Assembly: GCA_951799405.1 (NCBI GenBank)
Contig: OX637361.1
Span: 11,692,170 to 11,756,169, forward strand
Length of the DNA: 64,000 bases
Direction: 5' to 3'
Source: Agapetus fuscipes
Lineage: Eukaryota; Arthropoda; Insecta; Trichoptera; Glossosomatidae
The translations under genes were made by a program, and so were the position numbers. Each line of letters opens with the position of its first letter. The first letter of the stretch is position 1. Under the pieces are notes generated by a model. It saw nothing but the letters and a program-made list of their open reading frames with translations, was not told the DNA's origin and did no database searches. Positions 52,454-61,320 of this stretch are shown in pieces.

Positions 52454-52704
52454 CGCACGTTTAATAATAAAGAGCAACAACTCAAAAAACAAGAATGTTG
52501 GGAAATCACGTTTGAAGTTCAGACAACCAGTACAACTTGTATGGGATCAAAAAGGCGGCCGATGTTTTATCTCGGTCATATTCGTCCAAATTGAACGGGC
52601 GGTCGCATTCTACCTATTCTTCGCGTATTGTTCTTGCGTTTTTTTTTTACAAAATCTCGATTTTCCCAATTTTCGAGTTATTTCTCTTTATTATTAAGCG
52701 TGCG
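52454..52704. mobile_element. M3 MITE
   Basis: CGCACGTTTAATAATAAAGA to CTTTATTATTAAGCGTGCG. Orientation opposite to the 51278 copy. Confidence 0.85.
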
Positions 52705-52721
52705 TGATGTCCATCAGAGGT

Positions 52722-52890
52722 GATTTCACATGAGCAATGTATGTGTACTAGTCCAACGTGTCTTATGAAAACTGGAAATTTATTTTTTAAATATTTAAAA
52801 CAACTCCCAAATTATCGTGTTTTATGTTTTTTTTCTTAGCTCAGATTGTGTAGAATGTGATTCTTAAGACGATTGAATTGAAAGGTCATC
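52722..52890. repeat. R7 repeat
   Basis: GTGTCTTATGAAAACTGG, AAATTTATTTTTTAAATATT and CTTAGCTCAGATTGTGTAG match 1565-1740 reversed. Confidence 0.6.
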
Positions 52891-53042
52891 TTTAAGTCAA
52901 ATCGTAGGTAAGCCAAATAAAGCATTGAGAACAGGACAGGTCAGTAGCTTGCAAGCACATATTATTCAATCCAGCACTGTCACGCTAAGCCTTATTTTTC
53001 ACCTACAAAATAGAATGGAGGTCTCTTTCGCTTGCCTGGTCC

Positions 53043-53300
53043 TTTTTTTTTTTAAGAAATCCTGTGTGGGAGACTCTAGGCGTCTATGACACTTATTGTA
53101 GTGCCGCAGAGGTGTACGAGCTTGGTCGTCGCTACAAAGCGCCAATACTCAAGCAAGATCCAGTTGCTGTAAGGCTGGATGGACCTTTGGTGACCGGTCA
53201 TTGGTGAAGGTTTATGAATTTTTCAACCCAGAGAAGAGCAAATTTGAAAATATAAATGGTATTTTTTTGTGCTCCGCCAGGATTCGAACACACAACCTTC
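53043..53300 (-). mobile_element. S2A SINE
   Basis: Poly-T then AAGAAATCCTGTGTGGGAGA, TGCCGCAGAGGTGTACGAG, S2 body and box B region (CCAGGATTCGAACACAC) at the right. Confidence 0.85.
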
Positions 53301-53304
53301 TCCT

Positions 53305-53570
53305 TCATGTACTCTTACAAGTTATTTGTATTTGGATGTTCCAGTGAATCCTCGCATGTTCCAATTCTCAATGATTTGAGAATGATCCTTGTTCCTGCTA
53401 TAAAATAATTGCCAAAGCTCTTTGTAGCTTGAGAAGTCAACCTACCGCTGCATTGTGTAGGTGTATAGTGACTCTGTACGTAAACCGAATCCGAAAGTAA
53501 ATCACCGCAATTTTAATGAAATTGAATCGAATAAATCGAAATGAATGAACGAAACGAATGAATGGAATAT
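53305..53570. other. unassigned
   Basis: Nothing recognised. Confidence 0.35.
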
Positions 53571-53571
53571 C

Positions 53572-53779
53572 TACAGTCATAATAAAAGGAGAGCCTGTAT
53601 GAAGAACGTTATGACTCTGGAGGAAATGAAAGAAGTGCGTAAACACAGAAAGAAATGGCGGTTGATCTGTGATGTTGGCGGCCAGGGTTTTTTAAATTAG
53701 AATTTGTTTTCTGTTAGTTTTTGATGTCCATACATATTATAATTTGTTGATTTTAAAAATGTAATTTGTTGTGTATGTT
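53572..53779 (+). mobile_element. LINE-B C-terminal end and 3' UTR joined to R1
   Basis: Best LINE-B copy: MKNVMTLEEMKEVR, KHRKKWRLICDVGG then stop, with GTCATAATAAAAGGAGAGCC upstream and GTAATTTGTTGTGTATG just before R1. Confidence 0.85.
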
Positions 53780-54030
53780 CCTTGACTTATCGGTTGGTAT
53801 GCAGTTGACCACCCATGCTGTAAAAATGGTTCACTTTTTGTCACCCCTGTTTCAGGGAAGGTCGGCAAGAGTTGCAGGGTGTATGTCCATGTGAGATTCG
53901 GGTTTTATATTGTAGGACCACATGCGGCATGTTTAAAAGCGCGAACTTGGACGAGTTTGTTTGTGAAAGTGCATATAATGTGAATCTTGAATGTTACATA
54001 TATTTTGCAACTTAGATTAGATTAGATTAG
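53780..54030 (+). mobile_element. R1 as 3' end of LINE-B
   Basis: TTCCTTGACTTATCGG to (TTAGA)n; small deletion at CACTTTTTGTCACC. Confidence 0.85.
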
Positions 54031-54355
54031 AATCCATGAAAATCATAACAATACCTTTGCAGCTTAGATTAATTATAGATAGTGAAACCCTATCACGCTT
54101 AGAGGTTCATAGTTCACACGGAACAATGGTCTGCTTGATTTTAATTTATGGTTTCTACGGAGAGAGGGACTCACGTCTATTACTCACTTAGTTGCCTGTA
54201 CAGTACAAACCGGCACGCATGCAACTTAGATAGATAGCTCTGGCGTATAACGAATGCCGACCGAAATGTTCCTGTCATAGCGGAGAGTCCGACCAACATT
54301 GACAAATAACAACCTACCGAAGAGGGGTCGACAACCCAAACTTGTTTTTATATTT
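54031..54355. other. unassigned; one short R1 end at 54053-54080
   Basis: CCTTTGCAGCTTAGATTA at 54053 is an R1 end; otherwise nothing. Confidence 0.4.
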
Positions 54356-54359
54356 TTTT

Positions 54360-54465
54360 AAATATTTAAAAAATTGAAATGGTAAAACATGGTTTTAATT
54401 CACTTTATTATTTTTGTTTTTGCTCGTACATTTTCGCCTAATGAGGCATCTTCAGGAACCCAATT
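54360..54465 (-). mobile_element. PLE terminal-repeat piece with decayed ribozyme
   Basis: GGTAAAACATGGTTTTAATTC and then, on the minus strand, CUGAAGA, extra U, stem II GCCU/AGGC, GAAA. The cleavage triplet is changed to UAC, so it should not cut. Sister of 21875. Confidence 0.6.
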
Positions 54466-54536
54466 TTATTTTTATCGTTTTAGCATCACAAATTATTTAA
54501 TTCACCATTCAAATACTATTTTTTTTAACTATAATA

Positions 54537-54781
54537 ATAATCTATAATCTAAGTTGCAAAGATATATTAGCATTTAAAACTCATTTCAAATGCATGCCCA
54601 CAAACAGACACGTGGAGTTCGCGCTTACAAATGCTGAATTTGTACCTAATTGTACCTAAAATTTGTACTTAAAAATTAAATCCAAACCTTAAATGAACAT
54701 AAACCCTGCAACTTTTACCGACCTTCCCTGATTTTTACAGTATGGGTGTTCAGCCTTATACCAACCTATAAGTCAAGGAAT
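54537..54781 (-). mobile_element. R1 repeat
   Basis: ATAATCTAAGTTGCAAAG to CCTATAAGTCAAGGAA with a deletion at ACAGGGGTGACATTGG. Confidence 0.85.
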
Positions 54782-54867
54782 GCAAATAATAAATAACATT
54801 TGTGTATATAAATACATGAAGATGGTGAAAAAACAATATAATGAGGTAATCTAGTTATTTTTAAGGA

Positions 54868-54960
54868 ATCCTGTGTGGGAAATTCCCTCGATTTCAGAGA
54901 CTATAGGGGTATATGACACTTGTTGTAGTGCCGAAGAGGTGTTGGTGATGTGGCGGTTGA
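54868..54960 (-). mobile_element. S2A SINE, 3' end fragment
   Basis: GGAATCCTGTGTGGGAAATT, GACACTTGTTGTAGTGCCG, then AGGTGTTGGTGATGTGGC as at 50600. Confidence 0.65.
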
Positions 54961-54977
54961 TATATATATATATATAT

Positions 54978-56400
54978 GTCAGGCTTATTTGTTTTAAATT
55001 ACACATGATAAGAGAGCGCCGTTTTTGTGTGTGTCACACTTCAAGGGCCCTCTCCGATCACGGATAAGACTTTTTGAAAAGGTGCGTCTTGAGAGCTCCG
55101 CAAAATATACCCATAGATTCGGAGTTCTTCACTCCGGGTGGCAGTCTGTTCCACTCCACCTGACCCGCAACACGGAAAGCACGGTCTCCAAAATTTGTAC
55201 GGATCTGACGGTGCGGCTGAACCAAATTGATTGCACCATCGCCCGCGGATCTGAGTGTCTGCCTCCTCACACCCATCTCAACAGGCGAAATCATGTCAGT
55301 CAGATAAGGTGGAGCCAAACCATTGATGGCTTTATATACCATCAGACAAACACGGTAGACCACCCTCTCCGGGAAACGAAGCCAATGTAGTTTTTTTAAC
55401 AGCGGAGTGATGTGAGCGAATTTGGATATCCCGAATATAAGCCTTGCTGCTGAATTCAACACAGATAGAAAGCGGTTGAAATGCTTCTTTGGCTGACCAC
55501 TATAAAGCGTTGAGCAATAATCAATCCGAGACATCACAAACGCACTCACCAGGGTCTTAACCGCATCTGACGGAAGACACTTTCTAATTGCCTTTATTTG
55601 GCGCAGTGAAAAAAAGGAGGAAGCTATTGTGGCATCTATTTGCCTTTCCAATGTCAGGTTCCGATCCAGTAAGATTCCTAGAAGTCTCACCGAATCGGAA
55701 GGCTGGATCAGCTTACCTCCTATGGAGAGTGCTACCCCATTAACCAATAGATGGTCGCGCCTAGATGTGGCTGCCCAGAGTATCTCCGTCTTATCCATGT
55801 TCAGGATTAGGCCATTGTTCACCATCCACTCACCGACCTCCGAGATACACCCAGAGACCCTACAACTGAGGTCCTCAGTCATGTCTGGCCGACATTGAGA
55901 GTATATTTGCCAGTCATCTGCATATGAATGTGAGATGAGGCCCCATTTTTCAACAATACTCTCAATGTCAGCAGTATACAATATAAAAAGAATCGGACCC
56001 AGCACAGAGCCCTGTGGAACCCCAGAGGACAGCGAGTAGGTAGGTGAGACACTATCACAAACACGCACCGCCTGCCTGCGTTCCACCAGATAGGAGGAGA
56101 ACCATGCTAAAGCCCCGCCGGTCAATCCGTACGACACCTCCAACCTCTCAATAAGAATCAGGTGACTTACTGTGTCAAAAGCCGCACTCATGTCAAGAAG
56201 CGCCAGTAAGGCCAGATCGCCACACTCTACAGCCGATATCATATCCGATACAAGCTTAAGCATACCGGTTTCTGTTGAATGATATTTCCGGTATGCCGAC
56301 TGCCTCTTAGGCATTAATCTATTTGCATCTAGATACGACACCAACCGCCGGGAGACAATCCGCTCCAGCACCTTCGACAAGAATGGCAGATTTATGATGT
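54978..56400 (-). mobile_element. LINE-D (CR1/L2-like), 5'-truncated, intact frame
   Basis: Reference copy of LINE-D: the coding end at 55058-56380 and the 3' end GGCCCTTGAAGTGTGACAC, then ACAAAAACGGCGC and a degenerate tail at the left. The 5' UTR, endonuclease and start of the reverse transcriptase are missing. Confidence 0.9.
55058..56380 (-). CDS. LINE-D reverse transcriptase, C-terminal 440 residues
   Basis: Reverse transcriptase of a CR1/L2-like LINE, which copies the element RNA into DNA at a nicked target. Motif A is LLDMSAAFD (catalytic D63), motif B SSGVPQGSVLG (about 118-128) and motif C SYADD (Y153 to D156, the catalytic pair); the thumb and C-terminal block runs through SRIDYCSTLYSG and NFGDRAFRVAGQVEWNRLPP to KTHLFKKSYP. 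A full protein of this family is about twice as long and has an endonuclease domain in front, absent here. The ATG used by the frame is an internal methionine, not a real start. It is the only long intact frame in the window and suggests a fairly young insertion. The copy at 46676 is broken. Confidence 0.9.
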   Translation of the reverse strand: MSKVLERIVSRRLVSYLDANRLMPKRQSAYRKYHSTETGMLKLVSDMISAVECGDLALLALLDMSAAFDTVSHLILIERLEVSYGLTGGALAWFSSYLVERRQAVRVCDSVSPTYSLSSGVPQGSVLGPILFILYTADIESIVEKWGLISHSYADDWQIYSQCRPDMTEDLSCRVSGCISEVGEWMVNNGLILNMDKTEILWAATSRRDHLLVNGVALSIGGKLIQPSDSVRLLGILLDRNLTLERQIDATIASSFFSLRQIKAIRKCLPSDAVKTLVSAFVMSRIDYCSTLYSGQPKKHFNRFLSVLNSAARLIFGISKFAHITPLLKKLHWLRFPERVVYRVCLMVYKAINGLAPPYLTDMISPVEMGVRRQTLRSAGDGAINLVQPHRQIRTNFGDRAFRVAGQVEWNRLPPGVKNSESMGIFCGALKTHLFKKSYP

Positions 56401-56452
56401 CTTTATATTATGTCTTTATACTTTGATGTCTTTATACTTTGTAGCAGGCCTG

Positions 56453-56811
56453 TTAGCTGCGTAGTGTTGTGTTGTGTGTTACGTTGGCTTTGTTTTGAGG
56501 CATTGAAAGGACGTGGCGATTGAGAGATCGGCGCAGGCCACATGCTATCAAAATATCAGCAATAGAACCATCGACATTGGAGTTCCAGTCTCGCCAACTC
56601 AACAACTGTTCTCCATTGTATTTGCTCATTGGTAGGCTTGGCACCGGTGCTCTTGTTCTTCGCCAGGATTCAGAAGAAGAAGAAAACATATCATAACAAA
56701 GATTTATTTTAAAGGTAATTAAATTATTCTCTAAAAGAAGGAAATGTTTTAAAAAATATATGGATATGTGTGTCAGTAGAGGAATAAATAGATTACATTC
56801 AGTCTTTAAAA
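56453..56811 (-). other. unrecognised open frame region
   Basis: The minus frame has MFSSSSESWRRTRAPVPSLP and WRDWNSNVDGSIADILIACG; not recognised. The rest of the stretch is A/T-rich. It directly follows the LINE-D break, so it may be old flanking repeat. Confidence 0.25.
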
Positions 56812-57064
56812 ATTTTTTTTTTTTTTTTAAGATTTGTGAAAAGGAATGCAATTCACCAACCTATTCTGCCTGGCCAGAAACAGTTATTAATATAATCAAT
56901 TATTGTTTATTTTAATGAATTATTAATTAATAATTACCCAATAACATCTGTTAAACCAGGGTCAAAGTTATGATCAAATGACCCAGGCAGGGATTGAACC
57001 AACGTTGCTCAATTCCAAACACGCTAGAAAGATCAGCCCACTTGGCCCCCTCGGCCATAACACC
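56812..57064 (-). mobile_element. S3 SINE, full length
   Basis: Poly-T, AAAGGAATGCAATTCACC, CCTGGCCAGAAACAG, then the head CACTTGGCCCCCTCGGCC at right. Confidence 0.9.
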
Positions 57065-57082
57065 GTTATTTAAAAATCATTG

Positions 57083-57316
57083 ACTGACCACCCATACTGT
57101 AAAAAATGGTTCACTTTGCCAATGTCACCCCTGCTTCAGGTAAGGTCGGCAAGAATTGCAGGGCTTATGTTCATTTGAGATTGGGTTTTTTATATTGTAG
57201 GTCCACATGCGGCATGTGTAAGCGCGAAATTATGCATGTCTGCTTGTGGGAATGCATTTAATATGAATCTCAAATGATACATATCTTTGTAGCTTAGATT
57301 TAGATTTAGATTTTAG
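57083..57316 (+). mobile_element. R1 repeat, lacking the first ~35 bases
   Basis: GACTGACCACCCATACTG to GTAGCTTAGATTTAGATTTAG; close to the copy at 42470. Confidence 0.85.
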
Positions 57317-57485
57317 ATTGTCGTCCCTTTTTTACATCTATCTACTCTACTCTTATTTTTGAAAAAAAAAAAAATGAATTCCTTAACTTTCCCCAACCAT
57401 AATATTTTTAGTAGTAGTAAAACCTGCTGTAGTTGTCGATCTCTATTCAGTATGGTGGACATTATTTGTAATTTTCAATAGAGTT
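57317..57485. other. unassigned
   Basis: Nothing recognised. Confidence 0.35.
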
Positions 57486-57486
57486 C

Positions 57487-57640
57487 TGTACTCCGAGTTT
57501 CAAACATTTCGATGGCGTAAATAGAAAATGTATGAAAGGTACGACAGCACTCGTATAGAGCAATTTAGTTTTGATCCATTTTTAGATTTACGCAATCTAG
57601 GGAGTTAATTTGAATGTTTTATGCTCTGGGTACAGATAGA
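57487..57640. mobile_element. M7-like foldback element
   Basis: GTACTCCGAGTTTCAAAC and AATTTGAATGTTTTATGC near the ends, GGCGTAAATAGAAAATGTA inside. Confidence 0.4.
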
Positions 57641-57894
57641 TCTATCATTGTATCGATAAGGGATCATGTCTGGACACAAACAGAGGTCGCTAGTCTATGC
57701 TCTCTACCGCAGATCTCAGTGATCTAAAGATCTCGCCGACTCCTAGATCCCTAGATCGAGATGAAGACTTCATTCTCGTAGTGTGCCGCTTCCGACAAAG
57801 GCCATTGATCATTTTCGCCAACATGGAAGTAACAATTTTTACTTTTTGCAAAAGAAAACACCAATAAAAAAAACGTCCATCCAGCCTCTTTGTA
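57641..57894. other. unassigned
   Basis: CTAGATCCCTAGATCGAG-type short words; nothing recognised. Confidence 0.3.
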
Positions 57895-57990
57895 GCGACG
57901 ACCAAGCTCGTAAACAACACCTCTGCGGCACTACAGCAAGTGTCGTAGACCCCTAGAGTCTCTGAAGTCTAAGGAGTCTCGTGCACATAT
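57895..57990 (+). mobile_element. S2A SINE, 3' end fragment
   Basis: GCGACGACCAAGCTCG, ACACCTCTGCGGCACTAC, GACCCCTAGAGTCTCTG. Confidence 0.7.
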
Positions 57991-58063
57991 ATATTTATTT
58001 ACAAGTTACTCAATAAATTACCTCAAGTTCTATGAACGATTGAATTTCTTTCTGGAAGTGCCA

Positions 58064-58170
58064 TTTCTAACAAAGATCGGCAATCATCGATCGTGGCTAT
58101 CTTTACTTTAGAATTTAGATGCTGCGGCTAGAAATAGGGACTTAGTGCTTTTGTTACACCATTGTCGTAA
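58064..58170 (-). mobile_element. LINE-C 3' end fragment
   Basis: Minus strand STKSLFLAAA-like residues matching 42345-42455. Confidence 0.65.
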
Positions 58171-58503
58171 ACTTATCTTAGCTGCAAATAATATTTAAAT
58201 CAATTTCGAACTTTACGATTTAGTAGGTAGTAGGTATACATACTAGAAAAATATTGTAAAACATAATAAGTTGGTTGAACCCAAAAACAGAGTTTAACTA
58301 GCTTATTAGTATGGTAAAACCGACTTAATACTGGTTTAAAAATAAAAACCTTTTTTATTATTAAGAATAATTGTGGGCATACAAATTAAATTCAGCTGCA
58401 TACTTTTGACACCCTTTCTTAATATGAGGATGATTTGGTCAAAAAATTACAATTTTACAATATCGACTTGCGATATTCTTTTAGAATCAAATTCCAATGA
58501 AAC
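58171..58503. other. unassigned
   Basis: Nothing recognised. Confidence 0.35.
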
Positions 58504-58513
58504 ACTGTACATT

Positions 58514-58795
58514 TTCGATGATGATGATAAGGATGTAGAATCCATCTTTCCGGGCTTGTAGACCATGGTCCAATAATTCTTTTGTAGGCTGCTTTATTCT
58601 TTTTGGAAGGCTGCTACGTTTCGTCAGTAACATATGACTGACTTCTTCAGGGCTTGTACTTAGTCTAAGTAAAGAATAAAGCAGCCTACAAAAGAAGTAT
58701 TGGACCATGGTCTACAAGCTCGGAAAGATGGATTCTAAATACATCCTTATCATCATCATCTGAAGCCGGCCATGAAAGCCTAAAAACACTTAGGT
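58514..58795 (-). mobile_element. PLE foldback unit with 10-bp target duplication
   Basis: ACTGTACATT at 58504-58513 and 58796-58805. Arms of about 85 nt (GGGCTTGTAGACCATGG and CCATGGTCTACAAGCTC and onward) are nearly perfect. Same 3' end as 24538 (CTGAAGCCGGCCATGAAAGC). Confidence 0.85.
58610..58655 (-). ncRNA. hammerhead-type ribozyme (PLE)
   Basis: Minus strand: CUGAAGA, extra A, stem II GUCAGU/ACUGAC with an eight-base loop, GAAA, ACGU, triplet GUA. Stem I pairs poorly, as at 24960. Confidence 0.6.
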
Positions 58796-58974
58796 ACTGT
58801 ACATTATCACCAGTTATTAATAAATTTCAATAAATATTTACGATCGTAATATCGTCAGGTACAATCGATTGGTTGTAAATCGAAAGAGTTTGTAAAGATT
58901 AATTGAAATAAATTTATAATTGGTGAGAATATACAGCGTTTCACTGGAATTTAATTCTAAAAATAAATATTATG

Positions 58975-59137
58975 AATCAATGGAAGAAATGAAAGAAGTA
59001 TGTAAGGACTGAAAGAAATAGCGGTTGATCTGTAATGTTGGCGACTAGGGTTTATTAAAGTAAAATTTGTGTTATGTTTTAGTTTTTGATGTCCATATAT
59101 ATTATTATTTAGAGATTTAATAAAATGTAATTTGTCG
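58975..59137 (+). mobile_element. LINE-B end joined to R1
   Basis: MEEMKEVCKD then a stop in GGACTGAAAG, then GCGGTTGATCTGTAATG and GTAATTTGTCGTG up to R1. Confidence 0.8.
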
Positions 59138-59399
59138 TGTTCCTTGACTTATAGGTTGGTATGCGGCTGACCAACCATGCTGTAAAAATGGTTCACTTTG
59201 CCAATGTCACCCCTGTTTCAGGGAAGGACGACAAGAGTTGCAGGGTGTATGTCCATTTGAGATTTGGTTTTTATGTTGTAGGTCCACATGAGGCATGTGC
59301 AAGCGCGAACTTGTACATGTCTGGTTGTGAGAATGCATGTAATGTGAATCTCCAATGTAACATATCTTTGCAACTTAGATTAGATTAGATTAGATTAGA
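59138..59399 (+). mobile_element. R1 as 3' end of LINE-B
   Basis: Very close to the R1 at 21092, including the shared 75-codon frame. Confidence 0.9.
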
Positions 59400-59835
59400 A
59401 TTAATATGAATTTTCACCGTGTTAATACACAAACAATACAAAATATATTTTTACAATACTTATTTCCATTTCACTTAATATTTGTCTTTTATTCTTTAGG
59501 AAACACAAAAGGCATTAAAGAATTCATTTCCTATTTTGCGGAATGATTAATTAATTTTCTTTCAAAAAAGAAAACATCTCATTGGTGGAATTTTTCTTTT
59601 GAACTCTCTAAAATGGAATTCCGACGTTGTATGTATTATTTTCTTGCATCTATATAAGTGTTGAACGATATTTTCTGTACCTCAATTGAAAGTAACAAAT
59701 TTACCTTCATTATATTTCAAGTCAAAATAGCTCAGTCATCTTCAGATCATAAATATGATTTTGAATCTACTTTAGAAATCGCTACTTTAAAATACTAATG
59801 TACCTATATACCTTTAGAAACTACATAAGGTTCGA
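59400..59835. other. unassigned, one reversed PLE start block
   Basis: ATTTTCACCGTGTTAATAC at 59409 directly after the R1 tail, as at 21620; no arms seen. Confidence 0.4.
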
Positions 59836-59947
59836 CCGGTCCGTAGTCTAGTGGTCAACACCCCTGACTCGTAAATGGAAGGTTGTGGGTTCGAATCCCG
59901 ACGGAGCACTAAAAAATATACCATTTATATTTCCATTATGCTCTTCA
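59836..59947 (+). mobile_element. S2 SINE, head and start of body
   Basis: GGTCCGTAGTCTAGTGG and GGGTTCGAATCCC; cut by an R1 copy. Confidence 0.85.
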
Positions 59948-60184
59948 ATAATATATCTATAATCTAAGTTGCAAAGATATATTAACTTTAAAGCTCATAT
60001 GAAATGCATGCTCACAAACAAACATGTGTAAGTTTGCACTTACAAATGCTGAATGTGTACTTACATGTACAACATAAGCCCTGCAAGTCTTTCCGACCTT
60101 CCCTGGAACAGGGGTGACATTGGCAAAGTGAACCATTTTTTACAGTAAGGGTGGTCAGCCTCATACCAACCTATAAGTCAAGGA
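59948..60184 (-). mobile_element. R1 repeat
   Basis: ATAATCTAAGTTGCAAAG to CCTATAAGTCAAGGAA, with a deletion around GTACTTACATGTAC. Confidence 0.9.
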
Positions 60185-60224
60185 AAAAGAGTATTTCGAA
60201 ATTTCACCCCGACGAGAATGTCTC

Positions 60225-60412
60225 TCTGTTAAAACTAGAGGTGGCCAGATTCTGCGTAGAGTTACCTTCGCTTCTTTCTATCCTTACATCCCTTCCTCTT
60301 TCAATCCATTCATATCCATCAACGCTGTTCATGCATTTCCTTAACTTTACATTCACTCTGAATAAACCCATTCCTTTACAATTTCCCCAATCTGATCAAG
60401 ACATTATTCTTT
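60225..60412 (-). mobile_element. LINE-A 3' end, old
   Basis: GGTGGCCAGATTCTGCG, CCATTCATATCCATCAACG and CAATTTCCCCAATCTGATC. Confidence 0.65.
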
Positions 60413-60664
60413 CTAATCTAATCTAAGTTGCAAAATATAAGTAACATTAGAGATTCACATTATATGCATTTTCACAAAACATACATGTTTAAATTGGCGC
60501 TTAAGCATGCCGCATGTAGTCCTACAATATAGAAAAACCCGAATCTCAAATGAATATACACCCTGCAGCTCCTGCCGACCTTCCCTGAAACAGCGGTGAC
60601 ATTGGCAAAGTGAACCATTTTCTACAGCATGGTCAGTCGCATATCAACTTATAGGTCAAGGAAC
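60413..60664 (-). mobile_element. R1 repeat
   Basis: CTAATCTAATCTAAGTTGC to CAACTTATAGGTCAAGGAAC. Confidence 0.9.
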
Positions 60665-60827
60665 TTTATAGGATATTTTTCTTAGTACCATTTTCACATT
60701 TTTCTTTTAGGCATTTATCTTATCCACAAAATATTTTCTTTTCCTTAAACCCTGTTTTTATTTCACAAATATAATATATTTAAAAAATTTCAAATTTTAA
60801 ATTCTACTACGAAGTTATTAGTTATGT

Positions 60828-60946
60828 CGCACGTTTAATAATAAAGAGAAATAACTCGAAAATTGGGAAAATCGAGATTTGTAATAAAACGCAAGAACAA
60901 TGCGAGAAGAATAGGTAGAATACGACAGCCGTTCAATTTGGACGAA
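60828..60946. mobile_element. M3 MITE, half
   Basis: CGCACGTTTAATAATAAAGA to TTCAATTTGGACGAAT; the other half is replaced by an R1 head. Confidence 0.8.
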
Positions 60947-61013
60947 TGGCAAAGTGAACCATTTTCTACAGCATGGATGGTCAGCCGCATACCAACCTAT
61001 AAGTCAATGAACT
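60947..61013 (-). mobile_element. R1 repeat, head only
   Basis: GGCAAAGTGAACCATTTTC to CCTATAAGTCAATGAAC. Joined cleanly to the broken M3. Confidence 0.8.
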
Positions 61014-61104
61014 TTTTTAGGTGTTTTTTCTTTGTACCATTTTCACATTTTTCTTTTAGGCATTTATCTTATCCACAAAATTATTTGTCATGTATAATTT
61101 ATAT

Positions 61105-61320
61105 AGTTTATGAATTAACAATGTGAAAATTCATGTTTTTTAGTTGGTTATTCAAAAAAACAACACCTTTTTCTTTTCTTTAAACACTGTTTTTATTTCA
61201 CAAATATAATACATTTAAAAATTTAAATTTTTTAAATGCTACAACGAACTTATTAGTTATGTGTTGTTAGTTAAATTTTACCTTCTTCAGAGCGTGTTTT
61301 GGAAGTGTCTGATTTTTTCA
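61105..61320 (+). mobile_element. PLE terminal-repeat piece
   Basis: GAATTAACAATGTGAAAATTC, then AAACACTGTTTTTATTTCAC, as at 17605; reversed CTTCTTCAGAGCG at 61272 is the only trace of a ribozyme core. Confidence 0.5.

Larger units (their letters stand above)
60664..61090. repeat. local duplication flanking M3
   Basis: ACCATTTTCACATTTTTC and TAGGCATTTATCTTATCC occur at 60691-60730 and again at 61035-61076, each time following an R1 head. A segment was copied a few hundred bases away. Confidence 0.7.

Noticed and set aside
55058..55390. plus-strand frame of 121 codons, also seen at 47081 on the other strand
   Set aside because: It is the antisense of the LINE-D coding end; recurrence is due to the LINE copies.
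61260..61300. possible ribozyme core CUGAAGA (minus) at a PLE piece
   Set aside because: No matching GAAA or stem II follows.
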